Source: Haematobacter missouriensis
GTDB taxonomy: Bacteria > Pseudomonadota > Alphaproteobacteria > Rhodobacterales > Rhodobacteraceae
Reading direction: 5' to 3'
Length of the DNA stretch: 64,000 nucleotides
Assembly: GCF_000740775.1 (NCBI RefSeq)
Contig: NZ_JFGS01000011.1
Coordinates: 62,001 to 126,000 of the forward strand
A program made the position numbers and the translations under genes. This document shows, one piece after another, positions 36,746 through 47,811 of the stretch. How positions within the stretch are numbered: the first letter of the stretch is position 1; each line of letters opens with the position of its first letter. The notes beneath the pieces are model-generated. The model ran no database searches, was not told the origin of the DNA, and saw only the letters and a program-made list of their open reading frames with translations.

Positions 36746-37972
36746 ATGCAGATCGACAGCGACATTGCCATAGTGGGCGGTGGCCTCAACGGGCCAGCCC
36801 TCGCGCTCGCGCTCTCCGGGGCAGGCTTTTCGGTGACGTTGATCGATGCAGGCCCCGCAGGTGCGCGGGGGCAGGCGGGGTTCGACGGGCGGGCCTATTC
36901 GCTCGCCGCGGCATCGCAGAAGCTGCTGACCGTGCTTGGTGTGTGGGAGCAGGTGGCGGAGAGCCAGCCGATCCTCGACGTAATCGCCAGTCAGGGCCGC
37001 GCGGGAGAGGGCGCCGCGCCCTTCTTTCTGCATTTCGATCATGCGGAGTTGGATGACGGCCCGATGGGCTGGATGGTCGAAGATCGCCACCTGTCTGCCG
37101 CCCTCTCTACCGTGCTGGGCGATACTCCTGCGATTCGGCAGGTCAGTGACAGCGCCGTGACCGGTCAGGAGGTTGGCGCGGCGGGGGTCACGCTCACCCT
37201 CTCTACCGGCGCCACGATCACCGCAAGGCTGGCGGTGGGCTGCGACGGACGGCGGAGCGGCGTGGCGGAGCGGGCGGGCATCCACCGCAGCGGCTGGTCC
37301 TACGATCAGACTGCACTGGTCTGTGCCGTGACCCATGATCATCCCCACCATGGCGCCGCGCATCAGTTCTTCATGCCCGGCGGGCCGCTTGCCATCCTGC
37401 CCCTTCCGGGAGGACATCGGTCCTCCATCGTCTGGAGCCTGCCCACGCGGGAGGCCGAGGCGCTGAAGGCCCTGGACGATGCCGCCTTCCTTGAAGTCCT
37501 GCGCCCGGCCTTCGGAGATTTTCTCGGGGAGATCGCGCTCGCGGGGGGGCGCTTCTCCTATCCGCTGAGCCTTTCGCTCGCCGATCATTATGTCCGGCCC
37601 CGCCTCGCGCTCGCGGGGGATGCGGCGCACGGGGTACATCCGCTGGCAGGCCAGGGACTGAACATCGGGCTGCGCGATGTCGCGGCGCTGGCCGAAGTGC
37701 TGGCAGAATCGCATCGGCGGGGCGAGGATCCGGGCACGCTCCCGGTGCTCAGACGCTATGAACGCTGGCGGCGGTTCGATGCGACGGCGCTCGCGCTTGG
37801 CATGGATGGGATGAACCGGCTATTTTCCAACGGAAATCCGCTGCTGTCCGCCATGCGCGGCGCGGGAATGGGCATGGTTCAGGCACTCCCCCCCCTCCGC
37901 CGGGCCTTCATGCGCGAAGCGGCAGGTCTGGGTGGCGCAACGCCCCGCCTGCTTCGCGGCCTTCCGGCATGA
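36746..37972 (+). CDS. FAD-dependent UbiH/UbiF/VisC family monooxygenase
   Basis: 408-residue flavoprotein hydroxylase. The FAD motif IAIVGGGLNGPALALALSGAGFSVTLID is at the start, the second FAD motif GDAAHGVHPLAGQGLNIGLRDVAAL near 290. The family hydroxylates the ubiquinone ring; which carbon cannot be told from the sequence, so no Ubi letter is given. It is divergent from the amidase gene and is followed by the tandem hairpin repeat. Confidence 0.87.
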   Translation: MQIDSDIAIVGGGLNGPALALALSGAGFSVTLIDAGPAGARGQAGFDGRAYSLAAASQKLLTVLGVWEQVAESQPILDVIASQGRAGEGAAPFFLHFDHAELDDGPMGWMVEDRHLSAALSTVLGDTPAIRQVSDSAVTGQEVGAAGVTLTLSTGATITARLAVGCDGRRSGVAERAGIHRSGWSYDQTALVCAVTHDHPHHGAAHQFFMPGGPLAILPLPGGHRSSIVWSLPTREAEALKALDDAAFLEVLRPAFGDFLGEIALAGGRFSYPLSLSLADHYVRPRLALAGDAAHGVHPLAGQGLNIGLRDVAALAEVLAESHRRGEDPGTLPVLRRYERWRRFDATALALGMDGMNRLFSNGNPLLSAMRGAGMGMVQALPPLRRAFMREAAGLGGATPRLLRGLPA

Positions 37973-38006
37973 TGCCCGTCTGATACTTCATCCGAGAGGA
38001 GGAAGC

Positions 38007-38400
38007 GGCTGGGGTGCGGCCTTTTGCCATCCGCTGTGGCGGAACGGCCGAGGGGGAAAGAGAGCGTCCGGGGTTCGGCTGCGCCATCCGCTGTAACCGA
38101 ACGGCCGAGGGAGGGTCCGGGGGACGGCCGCGCCGTCCGCTGTGGCGGAACGGTCGAGGCGAGGAGAGCGTTCGGGGCGCGCCCGTGCCATCCACTGTGA
38201 CTGGAAAGGAGGGCGTCCCGGGGTGCGGCCACGGTGTCCCGTGGTGGCGGAACGATCAAGGGGAAGGAGGGCGTCCGGGGGGGCGACCGTCCCATCCGCT
38301 GTGGCGGAACAGTCAAGGGGAAGGAGATCTTCTCGGATGCGAGCGTAACATCCGCCGCGACCGAGCGGTGCGCCGCGCCGGTGTAGCCGGACCCTGTCGC
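38007..38400. repeat. Tandem array of about seven degenerate hairpin repeats
   Basis: Between the convergent hydroxylase and eda genes a GC-rich unit of about 47-57 bases recurs with core starts near 38028, 38085, 38134, 38189, 38236, 38293 and 38349. The best units read CATCCGCTGTGGCGGAACGG, where TCCGC-TGTG-GCGGA is a small stem-loop, followed by a purine-rich CAAGGGGAAGGAG-like stretch. Period lengths are not multiples of three, so coding is unlikely, although several spurious open frames cross it. The last unit is strongly decayed. Confidence 0.8.
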
Positions 38401-38424
38401 CCGGCCCGCTTCCGGCAAGCGGCG

Positions 38425-39072
38425 TCAGACCGAAGGATGCGCTGCGGCCCTCGCCAGAGCTTCTATCCCCGCCCAATCGCCAGCGGCCACCTTGTCCGCC
38501 GGAACGACCCAGCTTCCCCCGCAGCAGACCACGTTCGGCAGTTCGAGATAGCGGGACAGGTTCGCCGGCGTGATGCCGCCCGTTGGACAGAAATGCGCGG
38601 CAGGCAAAGGCGAGGCGAGCGATTTGAGGAAGGGAACGCCACCGGCGGGTTCCGCAGGGAAGAACTTCATCGTGGTATAGCCGCGCTCCAGCAGGGCCAT
38701 GACCTCACTCGCCGTAGAGGCGCCGGGGAGCAGGGGCAACTCCGCTTCCTCGCAGGCAGCAAGGATGCTGTCCGTCGCACCGGGAGACACTCCGAAAGTC
38801 GCGCCGGCGTCCTTGGCCCGCAACACATCATCCCGGCGAAGCAGGGTACCCGCACCGACGATCCCCCCCTCCACCTTCGCCATCGCGCGGATCGCATCCA
38901 GCGCCGCGGGCGTGCGCAGCGTCACCTCCAGCACCGGGAGGCCGCCTGCGACCAGCGCCTCCGCCATCGGAACGGCGGTGGCGGCATCCTCTATCAGAAT
39001 GACCGGTATGACAGGCGCGCTCCGGCAGATTTCCAGTGTCCGGCGGCTGGCCTCTGATGGTGAAAGGCTCAA
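38425..39072 (-). CDS. eda: 2-dehydro-3-deoxy-6-phosphogluconate aldolase (KDPG/KHG)
   Basis: 215-residue class I aldolase splitting KDPG to pyruvate and glyceraldehyde-3-phosphate (Entner-Doudoroff pathway). The catalytic Glu is in [22 protein letters not shown] and the Schiff-base Lys in [12 protein letters not shown] near residue 135; phosphate binding is at FCPTGGI. Its start overlaps the glutaredoxin stop by four bases, an unusual partner for eda (no edd or zwf nearby). Last gene of its unit, with the repeat array beyond. Confidence 0.94.
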   Translation of the reverse strand: MSLSPSEASRRTLEICRSAPVIPVILIEDAATAVPMAEALVAGGLPVLEVTLRTPAALDAIRAMAKVEGGIVGAGTLLRRDDVLRAKDAGATFGVSPGATDSILAACEEAELPLLPGASTASEVMALLERGYTTMKFFPAEPAGGVPFLKSLASPLPAAHFCPTGGITPANLSRYLELPNVVCCGGSWVVPADKVAAGDWAGIEALARAAAHPSV

Positions 39073-39446
39073 CCGTTGGCCTCGCGGATGCGGTCGGCAG
39101 CCTCCTGATCGAAGGCGACGCCCTTGGCAGTGAAAAGCTGGTCAAGCTCGCCCGAGAGCGTCATCTCGGTTACGATATCGCAGCCGCCCACGAACTCACC
39201 CTTCACGTAAAGCTGCGGGATGGTCGGCCAGTCGGAGAAATCCTTGATCCCCTGACGAATATCCGCCTCGGCCAGCACGTTCACGTCGGTATAGTCGACG
39301 CCCATGTAGTTCAGTACGCCCGCGACACGGGAGGAGAACCCGCATTGCGGCATCGACTTCGTCCCCTTCATGAAGAGCACGACGTCATGGCTGTCCACCA
39401 AATCGCGGATCTGGTCTTGAACGGGGGAGGAGGCTGTGTCGCTCAT
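39069..39446 (-). CDS. grxD: Monothiol glutaredoxin, Grx4 family
   Basis: 125-residue protein with the single-cysteine CGFS active site ([15 protein letters not shown]) and the glutathione-binding [19 protein letters not shown]. Such proteins hold a bridging [2Fe-2S] cluster and deliver it, often in a complex with BolA, whose gene is immediately upstream. The open frame continues to 39782 but conservation starts at [17 protein letters not shown], supporting the ATG at 39446. Confidence 0.96.
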   Translation of the reverse strand: MSDTASSPVQDQIRDLVDSHDVVLFMKGTKSMPQCGFSSRVAGVLNYMGVDYTDVNVLAEADIRQGIKDFSDWPTIPQLYVKGEFVGGCDIVTEMTLSGELDQLFTAKGVAFDQEAADRIREANG

Positions 39447-39490
39447 CTCGGTCCTCATAGCTAGGGTTGGGCGGGCCGGTGCCCGCAAGA

Positions 39491-39733
39491 TCAGTCCGGT
39501 GCCTTGGTCGTCAGCGCCAGCGCATGAAGCTCGCCATGCGCGCCATCCATCCGGCCCTTCAACGCGGCATAGACTGCGCGTTGCTGCTGGACGCGGTTCA
39601 GCCCGCGAAAGCTCTTGTCGATCACCTCTGCCGCGAAGTGGTTTCCGTCCCCGGCGAGGTCGGTGATCGCGATCTTGGCTTCGGGGAACGTTTCCCGAAG
39701 CAGGTTTTCGATATCCTGGGCTTCCATCGGCAT
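39491..39733 (-). CDS. bolA: BolA family protein
   Basis: 80-residue BolA-like protein ([19 protein letters not shown], then [21 protein letters not shown] and a C-terminal [11 protein letters not shown]). It partners CGFS glutaredoxins in Fe-S handling, and the Grx4 gene is directly downstream. The start at 39733 is by resemblance to relatives starting MPMEA; an ATG six bases later and one at 39766 are alternatives. Confidence 0.9.
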   Translation of the reverse strand: MPMEAQDIENLLRETFPEAKIAITDLAGDGNHFAAEVIDKSFRGLNRVQQQRAVYAALKGRMDGAHGELHALALTTKAPD

Positions 39734-39850
39734 GAAGGGGCTCGTCGTCCTGTTTCCGTTTCCCAAGATGTAATCCGCCCATCCCCGGCCTGCAAGCTTT
39801 GGCCAGCGGAGATGGGCAGATAGCCAGGGCAGGATGCCTCGGCGATAGCG

Positions 39851-42013
<2,163 letters not shown>

Positions 42014-42191
42014 TGGCGGTCTCCGGGAGATTTGGCGGGGATGGAAGATATGGGCGCTTCCTTAAGCGATGACACCCCCGCCGGAAAGGTGGGAATGCAG
42101 GGGCGGCCATGCAGGAAGCGGCGGGATTTCGTGCAGGGGCGGGTCCGGCTGCCCTATTCTTCGGCGTTGCGGCGCAAGACGGGCGAAAACC

Positions 42192-42219
42192 AAAAAAAAG
42201 GCCGAGCAAAAGCTCGGCC
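42192..42219 (-). terminator. Strong Rho-independent terminator
   Basis: Minus strand: GGCCGAGC-TTTT-GCTCGGCC followed by eight T residues. An 8-bp perfect stem and long U tract. It lies between lysR and purL, 143 bases after the lysR stop. Confidence 0.95.
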
Positions 42220-42361
42220 CAAGTCCAACAGGGAGGTAAAGGAACAGCAGCAACTGCCGCGCCTTCGAGAGATCATCTATGCCCCGTAGGCCGGGGTATC
42301 AAGTGCGAGAGCCTTGCGCATCCTGCAACCCTGACATGTGTCATGGGTATGGCAGGCATCT
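42192..42361 (-). ncRNA. Possible 3'-UTR small RNA downstream of lysR
   Basis: The 143 bases between the lysR stop and the strong terminator contain structured motifs (TGACA-CA-TGTCA at 42343-42332; CCCCG-GCCTA-CGGGG at 42295-42281) and a pyrimidine stretch CCTTTACCTCCCTG that could pair with ribosome-binding sites. Such anti-Shine-Dalgarno motifs occur in alphaproteobacterial small RNAs. Short frames (for example MRKALALDTPAYGA) are also present but unsupported. Candidate only; could be a long 3' end of lysR. Confidence 0.35.
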
Positions 42362-43270
42362 TCAGGCATCAATTTCCTCTTCCTGAAGCTTCTTGCGATG
42401 CTGGAAAATCTCCTCCAGCACGAAATCCCGGAACGCGGCGACCCGCTTGGAATGGCGAAGCTCCTCGGGATAGGCAAGAAAGACCGGCACCTCGCCGCTG
42501 TCCACATCGGGCAGTACGCGGACGAGCGAAGGGTCCGATTCGACCACGTAATGCGGCAGCACCCCAATGCCGAGGTTGTTGCGCACCGCCTGAAGCACCC
42601 CGAAGTAGTTGTTCACGTGCAGCGTCGCGCCGGGCTCATAGGTGGTAAGCATCTGAATGAGGTTCTTGCCCGCCGTGACCTGCGGGGTGGACGCGCTCTG
42701 GCAGATGAGCCGATGCTCCTTCAGCTCCGATAGCTGCGTGGGCGTGCCGTGCTTCTCCAGATATTCCGGGCTTGCGTAAAGGCGGATATTCACACTCATC
42801 AGCCGCTTGCGGATGAGGTCGGCCTGCGTCGGCTCCTTCAGGCGGATGGCCACGTCGGCCTCCCGCATGGGCAGGTCCAGAACGCGTTCCTCGAGGATCA
42901 GGTCGATCTTCAGATCGGGATACTTGTCATAGAGCGCGGCCAGCCGCGGCGCGAGCCAGATGGTGCCGAAGCCGGTCGTGGTCGTCACCCGCAGCTCACC
43001 ATAGACTTCGTCCGAAGAATCCCGGATCCGGGCAGCGGCGGCATCGAGCCGTTTGACCATCGCATCGGTGGCCTCGAACAGCAGTTCGCCTTGTTCGGTC
43101 AGGATCAGGCCACGCGCATGACGGTGGAACAGGGTGGCATTGAGGCTCTCCTCCAGCGCGCGGATCTGACGGCTCACCGCAGACTGGCTCAGGTGCAATG
43201 TCTCGCCCGCATGGGTAAGGCTTCCCGCATCGGCCACCGCGTGGAAGATGCGCAGCTTGTCCCAGTCCAT
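42362..43270 (-). CDS. LysR family transcriptional regulator
   Basis: 302-residue regulator with the N-terminal winged helix-turn-helix (MDWDKLRIFHAVADAGSLTHAGETLHLSQSAVSRQIRALEESL) and a LysR effector domain from about residue 90 (GELRVTTTTGFGTIWLAPRLA). The open frame reaches 43495, but conserved sequence begins at the ATG at 43270. The target is unknown; the divergent gene is murI, 251 bases away, and an autoregulatory site is expected in that gap. Confidence 0.93.
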   Translation of the reverse strand: MDWDKLRIFHAVADAGSLTHAGETLHLSQSAVSRQIRALEESLNATLFHRHARGLILTEQGELLFEATDAMVKRLDAAAARIRDSSDEVYGELRVTTTTGFGTIWLAPRLAALYDKYPDLKIDLILEERVLDLPMREADVAIRLKEPTQADLIRKRLMSVNIRLYASPEYLEKHGTPTQLSELKEHRLICQSASTPQVTAGKNLIQMLTTYEPGATLHVNNYFGVLQAVRNNLGIGVLPHYVVESDPSLVRVLPDVDSGEVPVFLAYPEELRHSKRVAAFRDFVLEEIFQHRKKLQEEEIDA

Positions 43271-43521
43271 TTTCAAGCCCTCATTCTGACAGGTCTCATA
43301 TAAAATCGAATGCCAGCCATGCAACAGGTGCAAGCCGCGTCGCAGCGTCTTTCGCATCCAAAGTGGCGTCTCAGACGGTTCATCTGCCGCGCTAAGGCAT
43401 ATATGCCCGCATTTTTGGCGTATTGTGGCGCAGAGCGATGCTGCATCGCAGCGAAATGGCGCCGATGGATTTTCCCGACCCATCCGCTTAAGCAATGGGC
43501 CTGCGAGTCGGAGGTGTGGTT

Positions 43522-44334
43522 ATGGCGGTCGGAGTATTTGATTCGGGGCTTGGCGGGCTGACCGTGCTCGACGCCGTGGCCCGCCGCCTGCCGGATGTTC
43601 CTTTCGTCTATCTGGGTGACAATGCCCATGCGCCCTACGGCGTGCGGACGCCTGACGACATCTTCAACCTGACCTGCCGGTCCGTGGAGCGGCTGTGGGA
43701 AGAAGGCTGCGATCTGGTGATTCTCGCCTGCAACACCGCGTCCGCCGCCGCGCTCCGCCGGATGCAGGAGACATGGATGCCTGCGGACAAGCGGGTGCTG
43801 GGCGTCTTCGTGCCGCTGATCGAGGCGCTGACGGAGCGGCAATGGGGCGACAACTCCCCCCCGAGGGAAGTCGCCGTGCAGCACGTCGCACTCTTTGCCA
43901 CGCCCGCCACCGTCTCTTCCCGCGCGTTTCAGCGCGAACTGGCCTTTCGCGCCATCGGCGTGGATGTGGAAGCCCAGCCCTGCGCCGGTGTCGTCGACGC
44001 GATCGAGCAGGGGGACGAGATGCTGGCCGAGGCGCTTGTCCATTCCCATGTGGAGGCGCTCAAACGCCGCATGCCCAGCCCGCAGGCCGCCATCCTCGGC
44101 TGTACCCACTACCCCCTTCTGGAGCGTGTGTTCCGCGAGGCGCTGGGACCGGCGGTGAAGGTCTATTCGCAGGCCGACATCGTGGCGGAGAGCCTCGCCG
44201 ACTATCTCTCTCGCCATCCCGACATGCGGGGCAGGGGAGAGGCATCGCGTTTCCTGACCACGGGCGATCCCGTCGCCGTCTCCCACAAGGCCACCCAGTT
44301 TCTCCGCCGTCGTCTGGAGTTCGAGGCGGCGTAA
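43522..44334 (+). CDS. murI: Glutamate racemase
   Basis: 270-residue enzyme making D-glutamate for peptidoglycan. The two catalytic cysteines are in [16 protein letters not shown] (about residue 74) and [15 protein letters not shown] (about 194), and the opening is [38 protein letters not shown]. The ATG at 43522 follows GGAGG; an upstream ATG at 43495 is in frame but less likely. Confidence 0.96.
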   Translation: MAVGVFDSGLGGLTVLDAVARRLPDVPFVYLGDNAHAPYGVRTPDDIFNLTCRSVERLWEEGCDLVILACNTASAAALRRMQETWMPADKRVLGVFVPLIEALTERQWGDNSPPREVAVQHVALFATPATVSSRAFQRELAFRAIGVDVEAQPCAGVVDAIEQGDEMLAEALVHSHVEALKRRMPSPQAAILGCTHYPLLERVFREALGPAVKVYSQADIVAESLADYLSRHPDMRGRGEASRFLTTGDPVAVSHKATQFLRRRLEFEAA

Positions 44335-44335
44335 A

Positions 44336-44437
44336 AAATCGTTAAACCATTAATATTGAATATATATTTCTGAACGATTTCCTTGTGTCCGCGCGTGAGC
44401 GGAGCGATCTTCCTGCCGTCATCACAGGGGATCGACG
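44336..44437 (+). promoter_or_regulatory. AT-rich upstream region of the VPLPA-CTERM gene
   Basis: A strongly AT-rich block (AAACCATTAATATTGAATAT around 44343) bounded by ATCGTT and AACGAT inverted repeats lies directly after murI and before the exported protein gene. Likely promoter and regulator site; exact boxes are not assigned. Confidence 0.4.
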
Positions 44438-45064
44438 ATGCGTTTCACCTCAGGGCCTTTCACCTCAAGGGCGGTCTGCCGCCTTTTCTGCCTCGCCGCA
44501 GCCGGGGGGTTTCTGGCCGGTCCTGCCACAGCCGCCACCTTGAGCGAAGCGGATGTCGGGATGTTCAGTCAGGATTGGTCAAGCCCCAGCGTCATCTCGG
44601 GCGTGTCCTCGGTCACGGGTACGACGGCGGGTGGCTATGACATGTTCCGATTCGATCTTCCCACCGGCCCTCGGGAGCTGACGATCAGCTTTTCGTCCGG
44701 CTCGCGCATGGGCTATTCCTACTCCGCCGGCTCCACGCTGATGTATTCGCTGACGGGGTTTCCGTGGGGTTGGTCCGGGGCGACGCTCGGCACCGTCCAG
44801 ATAGACTGGAGCCAGCAGGCGGACCGCCTCCTCCAACTCTCGCTGGAGGAGGCGTTCGAGGGCACTCTCTACCTTGCATTCTACAACACCCACGGTGAGA
44901 TGGGTTATGCAATCAACGGGCTGATGGCTCCCACGACGGGTCGCGTTCAGTCGGAGGTTCCCGCCGCCGTTCCGCTCCCGACTGGCCTTGCGCTGCTTGG
45001 CTCCGTGCTCGGCGCAGGCAGCCTTTTCGCGCTTCGCCGGAGGCGCGACGCAGCGGCTTCTTGA
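44438..45064 (+). CDS. VPLPA-CTERM sorting domain-containing exported protein
   Basis: 208-residue secreted protein. N-terminal signal peptide (VCRLFCLAAAGGFLAGPATA), a low-complexity Ser/Gly/Thr-rich body, then a C-terminal sorting signal VPLPTGLALLGSVLGAGSLFALRRRR: VPLP motif, hydrophobic helix, Arg cluster. Such tails are recognised by exosortases in Rhodobacterales, which link the protein to the cell surface or exopolysaccharide. The body has no recognised enzyme domain. No exosortase gene is in the window. Confidence 0.85.
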   Translation: MRFTSGPFTSRAVCRLFCLAAAGGFLAGPATAATLSEADVGMFSQDWSSPSVISGVSSVTGTTAGGYDMFRFDLPTGPRELTISFSSGSRMGYSYSAGSTLMYSLTGFPWGWSGATLGTVQIDWSQQADRLLQLSLEEAFEGTLYLAFYNTHGEMGYAINGLMAPTTGRVQSEVPAAVPLPTGLALLGSVLGAGSLFALRRRRDAAAS

Positions 45065-45156
45065 CCTTGGGGGTGGCGCGGTCGAAAAGGGGGCCGCTGA
45101 AGGGGCCGGTCGGGAGCGTCCTGCCCCGATCGTCCATGTAAGAGGGAACCCGTCCG

Positions 45157-46185
45157 ATGACCCTTTCCGTCGCCATCCTTGGTGCGTCCGGCTACACCGG
45201 AGCGGAACTTGTCCGCCTGATCGCTACGCATCCCGAGCTGCGTATCGCCGCGCTCACCGGCGACCGAAAGGCCGGTATGTCCATGGGCGACGTCTTCCCC
45301 TTCTTGCGCCACATGAGCCTCCCCGATCTGGAAAAGATCGAGGATGTGGATTTCGCGAAGGTGGACCTGTGCTTTTGCGCGTTGCCCCATGCCACGTCGC
45401 AGGCCGTTATCAGCGCGCTTCCGCGCGATCTGAAGATCGTCGATCTCTCCGCCGATTTCCGGCTTCGCGATCCGGCGGAATACGAGAAATGGTATGGCAA
45501 GCCGCACGCTGCCCTGGAGCTTCAGAAGGAGGCCGTCTACGGCCTCACCGAATTCTATCGTGACGACATCCGGGAGGCGCGCCTCGTCGCGGGCACCGGT
45601 TGCAACGCCGCGACCGGCCAGTATGCGCTCCGTCCGCTGATAGAGGCCGGGGTGATCGACCTTGACGATATCCTGATCGATCTGAAGGCAGGCGTCTCCG
45701 GGGCGGGCCGCAGCCTGAAGGAGCCGAATCTTCACGCGGAATTGTCCGAAGGCGCACATCCCTATTCTGCGGGCGGCACTCACCGCCATCTGGGCGAGTT
45801 CGATCAGGAATTCTCCCGGGCAGCTGGACGCCCCGTCCGGGTGCAGTTCACGCCGCATCTGCTGCCGATGAATCGCGGCATCCTCGCCAATGTCTATGTG
45901 AAGGGCGATCCGCAGGCCGTGCACCGGGCGCTGGCGGAGCGCTACGCGGCGGAGCCGTTCCTGCACGTCCTGCCCTTCGGCGCCTTGCCCTCCACCCGTC
46001 ATGTCCGCGGCAGCAATTATGTCCATATCGGCGTGATCGGCGATCGCATTCCCGGTCGCGCCATGGTCGTCGCGGCGCTTGACAACCTTGCCAAGGGGTC
46101 GTCTGGTCAGGCGATCCAGAATGCGAACCTGATGCTCGGGGTGGAGGAGACGGCGGGGCTGACACTGGCTCCCGTCTTCCCGTAA
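45157..46185 (+). CDS. argC: N-acetyl-gamma-glutamyl-phosphate reductase
   Basis: 342-residue NADPH-dependent arginine-pathway enzyme. It opens with [24 protein letters not shown] (nucleotide site). The catalytic Cys is in [18 protein letters not shown], the alphaproteobacterial variant of the usual PGCYPT, and the basic residues lie in [18 protein letters not shown] and [14 protein letters not shown]. Complete length. It is followed by ccmE after nine bases, an arrangement seen in Rhodobacterales. Confidence 0.97.
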   Translation: MTLSVAILGASGYTGAELVRLIATHPELRIAALTGDRKAGMSMGDVFPFLRHMSLPDLEKIEDVDFAKVDLCFCALPHATSQAVISALPRDLKIVDLSADFRLRDPAEYEKWYGKPHAALELQKEAVYGLTEFYRDDIREARLVAGTGCNAATGQYALRPLIEAGVIDLDDILIDLKAGVSGAGRSLKEPNLHAELSEGAHPYSAGGTHRHLGEFDQEFSRAAGRPVRVQFTPHLLPMNRGILANVYVKGDPQAVHRALAERYAAEPFLHVLPFGALPSTRHVRGSNYVHIGVIGDRIPGRAMVVAALDNLAKGSSGQAIQNANLMLGVEETAGLTLAPVFP

Positions 46186-46194
46186 GGGGGCCGG

Positions 46195-46641
46195 ATGAAG
46201 GGGCTGAAGAAAAAGCGCAGGATTCAGGTGATCCTCGTGGCAGTGGTGGCGCTGGCGCTCTCCACCGCCATGATCGGTTACGCGATGCGTGACGGCATCA
46301 ACTTCTTCCGCTCGCCCAGTCAGGTGGTGGAGGCACCACCCGGCCCCAGCGAGGTTTTCCGCATCGGCGGCCTGGTCGAAAAGGGCAGTCTTGTCCGGGG
46401 GGAGGGCACGACGGTAAGTTTCCGTGTCACGGATGGCGGGGCTTCCGTGCCCGTGACATTCACCGGCGTCCTTCCGGACCTGTTCGGCGAGGATGAGGGC
46501 ATGGTCGGCATGGGCAGGCTTGTTGGCGGTGTCTTCGAGGCGAGCGAAATCCTCGCCAAGCACGATGAGACTTATATGCCGAAAGAGGTCGTGGACGCGC
46601 TCAAGGAACAGGGCGTTTACAAGGATCCGGGCGCGAGCTGA
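46195..46641 (+). CDS. ccmE: Cytochrome c maturation haem chaperone CcmE
   Basis: 148-residue protein with one N-terminal membrane anchor (IQVILVAVVALALSTAMIGYAM) and a periplasmic OB-fold. The covalent haem-binding His and Tyr are in AKHDETYMPKEVVDAL near residue 122. It receives haem from CcmABCD and hands it to CcmF/CcmH, which are encoded 2.1 kb downstream after an inserted lysis pair. Confidence 0.96.
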   Translation: MKGLKKKRRIQVILVAVVALALSTAMIGYAMRDGINFFRSPSQVVEAPPGPSEVFRIGGLVEKGSLVRGEGTTVSFRVTDGGASVPVTFTGVLPDLFGEDEGMVGMGRLVGGVFEASEILAKHDETYMPKEVVDALKEQGVYKDPGAS

Positions 46642-46833
46642 CCCCTCGGAGGGTCGGGCGCTTGCCGATTTCAGCGGGTCTGGCCTGGCCGGACCTGCCT
46701 GCCCGATGATCGGCCCTGCTTCCCCTCCATCGCAGCCTTACCGCTGCACAGGCATTGACCCTACCGGACCATACACGGCGCCCTTGTCGGCCCCGGTTTC
46801 TCAGACTGCTCCGGCGATCCCGTCCCCGACCAG

Positions 46834-46992
46834 CAGGCTGCTGAAAAAAGTCCCTAAGTGTCATACCTAGCGCCGGAAATCGGAAAATCGGCCCGGAAAC
46901 GCGCGGAAGTATATGGATTTCGGGCTGGATTTCGTCAGATGGCGCACGATTTCCGCTCCAACACAGGCGAGAAAGCCTTTTCAGCAACCTGC
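46834..46992. repeat. Dispersed intergenic element, copy 2 (MITE-like)
   Basis: About 159 bp. Left end GGCTGCTGAAAAAAG at 46836, right end CCTTTTCAGCAACC up to 46989; the two are inverted repeats with one or two changes. The core TGGATTTCGGGCTGGATTTC followed by GTCAGATGGCG, and later GATTTCCGCTCCAACACAGG, aligns with the copy at 48.4 kb. It lies in the 540-base gap between ccmE and the muramidase gene (46642-47181), where no other gene was seen. Confidence 0.75.
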
Positions 46993-47181
46993 CAGCGGCC
47001 AGCGGAACCTCCATTCAGCCATGCACCGCGAATTCCGCTCGTTGCCCGAATGCCTTCGCTGAACAGCGATGTCCGGTCAGTAACATGCGGCACACCACGC
47101 AACGCACGGTGCTCAAACCTCACCTTAGACATCCTCGGCCATGATGCCCCGATCAGAGCAACCGCTCAGAAAGGGACTGTC

Positions 47182-47811
47182 ATGCCGTCGAGCCGCCATC
47201 TGTCGATCCGCCGTGTCGCCGAGCAAATCGTTATGCGCGAAGGCGGCTATGTCAACGACCCCGACGATCCAGGCGGGGCCACCAATCTTGGCATCACGCT
47301 CACCACTCTGCGCGCGCTAGGGCTGGACATCGACGGAGACGGGCGGGTGACGGAGAATGACTTGCTGGCGCTTACCCCGCCGATGGCCACGGACATCTAT
47401 CTTGAGCACTACTGGCGCAGGCCGCGGCTCGACCTGTTGCCAAGCGCGCTTCAGCCGCCGGTTTTCGACATGCGCGTCCATTCCGGCGATACCGGCGTGC
47501 GTCTGTTGCAGGAGATGCTGGGCCGTCTGGGCCAGCCCTGCGTCGTGGACGGTATCGTCGGTCCGCAGACCGCCGCCGCTGCCCGCCGCGCCGCCCGTCA
47601 GGCGGGGGAGGACCGGCTGGCGGAAAGCTATGGCATCGCGCGGCGGGATTATTATTACCGCCTCGCCGACAGGCGGCCCGCCAGCCGCAAGTACTGCCTG
47701 CGCCGCGACGGGGGAAAGGGGGGCTGGATCGTCCGGGCAGAGGCGTTCCTGCCGGCGGCGCTGCACTACACCGCGGCCCAGCATCGCGCACGGGTGGCGG
47801 CATGGCTCTGA
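47182..47811 (+). CDS. N-acetylmuramidase-type endolysin (GH108 with peptidoglycan-binding domain)
   Basis: 209-residue secreted or phage-type muramidase. The GH108 catalytic segment is EQIVMREGGYVNDPDDPGG, with the Glu before GG as likely general acid, followed by TNLGITLTTLR. The second half, DTGVRLLQEMLGRLGQPCVVDGIVGPQTA, is a PG-binding domain. In R. capsulatus a comparable endolysin works with a holin to release gene transfer agents; the downstream overlapping gene here encodes such a holin. The ATG at 47182 is chosen over upstream frames. Confidence 0.85.
   Translation: MPSSRHLSIRRVAEQIVMREGGYVNDPDDPGGATNLGITLTTLRALGLDIDGDGRVTENDLLALTPPMATDIYLEHYWRRPRLDLLPSALQPPVFDMRVHSGDTGVRLLQEMLGRLGQPCVVDGIVGPQTAAAARRAARQAGEDRLAESYGIARRDYYYRLADRRPASRKYCLRRDGGKGGWIVRAEAFLPAALHYTAAQHRARVAAWL

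Noticed and set aside
38014-39057. A 347-residue plus-strand open frame through the hairpin array and eda
   Set aside because: It runs through repeats whose periods are not multiples of three and then antisense to eda; no conserved domain.
46858-47181. Upstream extension of the muramidase reading frame
   Set aside because: It crosses the dispersed element and lacks conservation-like sequence; the ATG at 47182 directly precedes the conserved domain.
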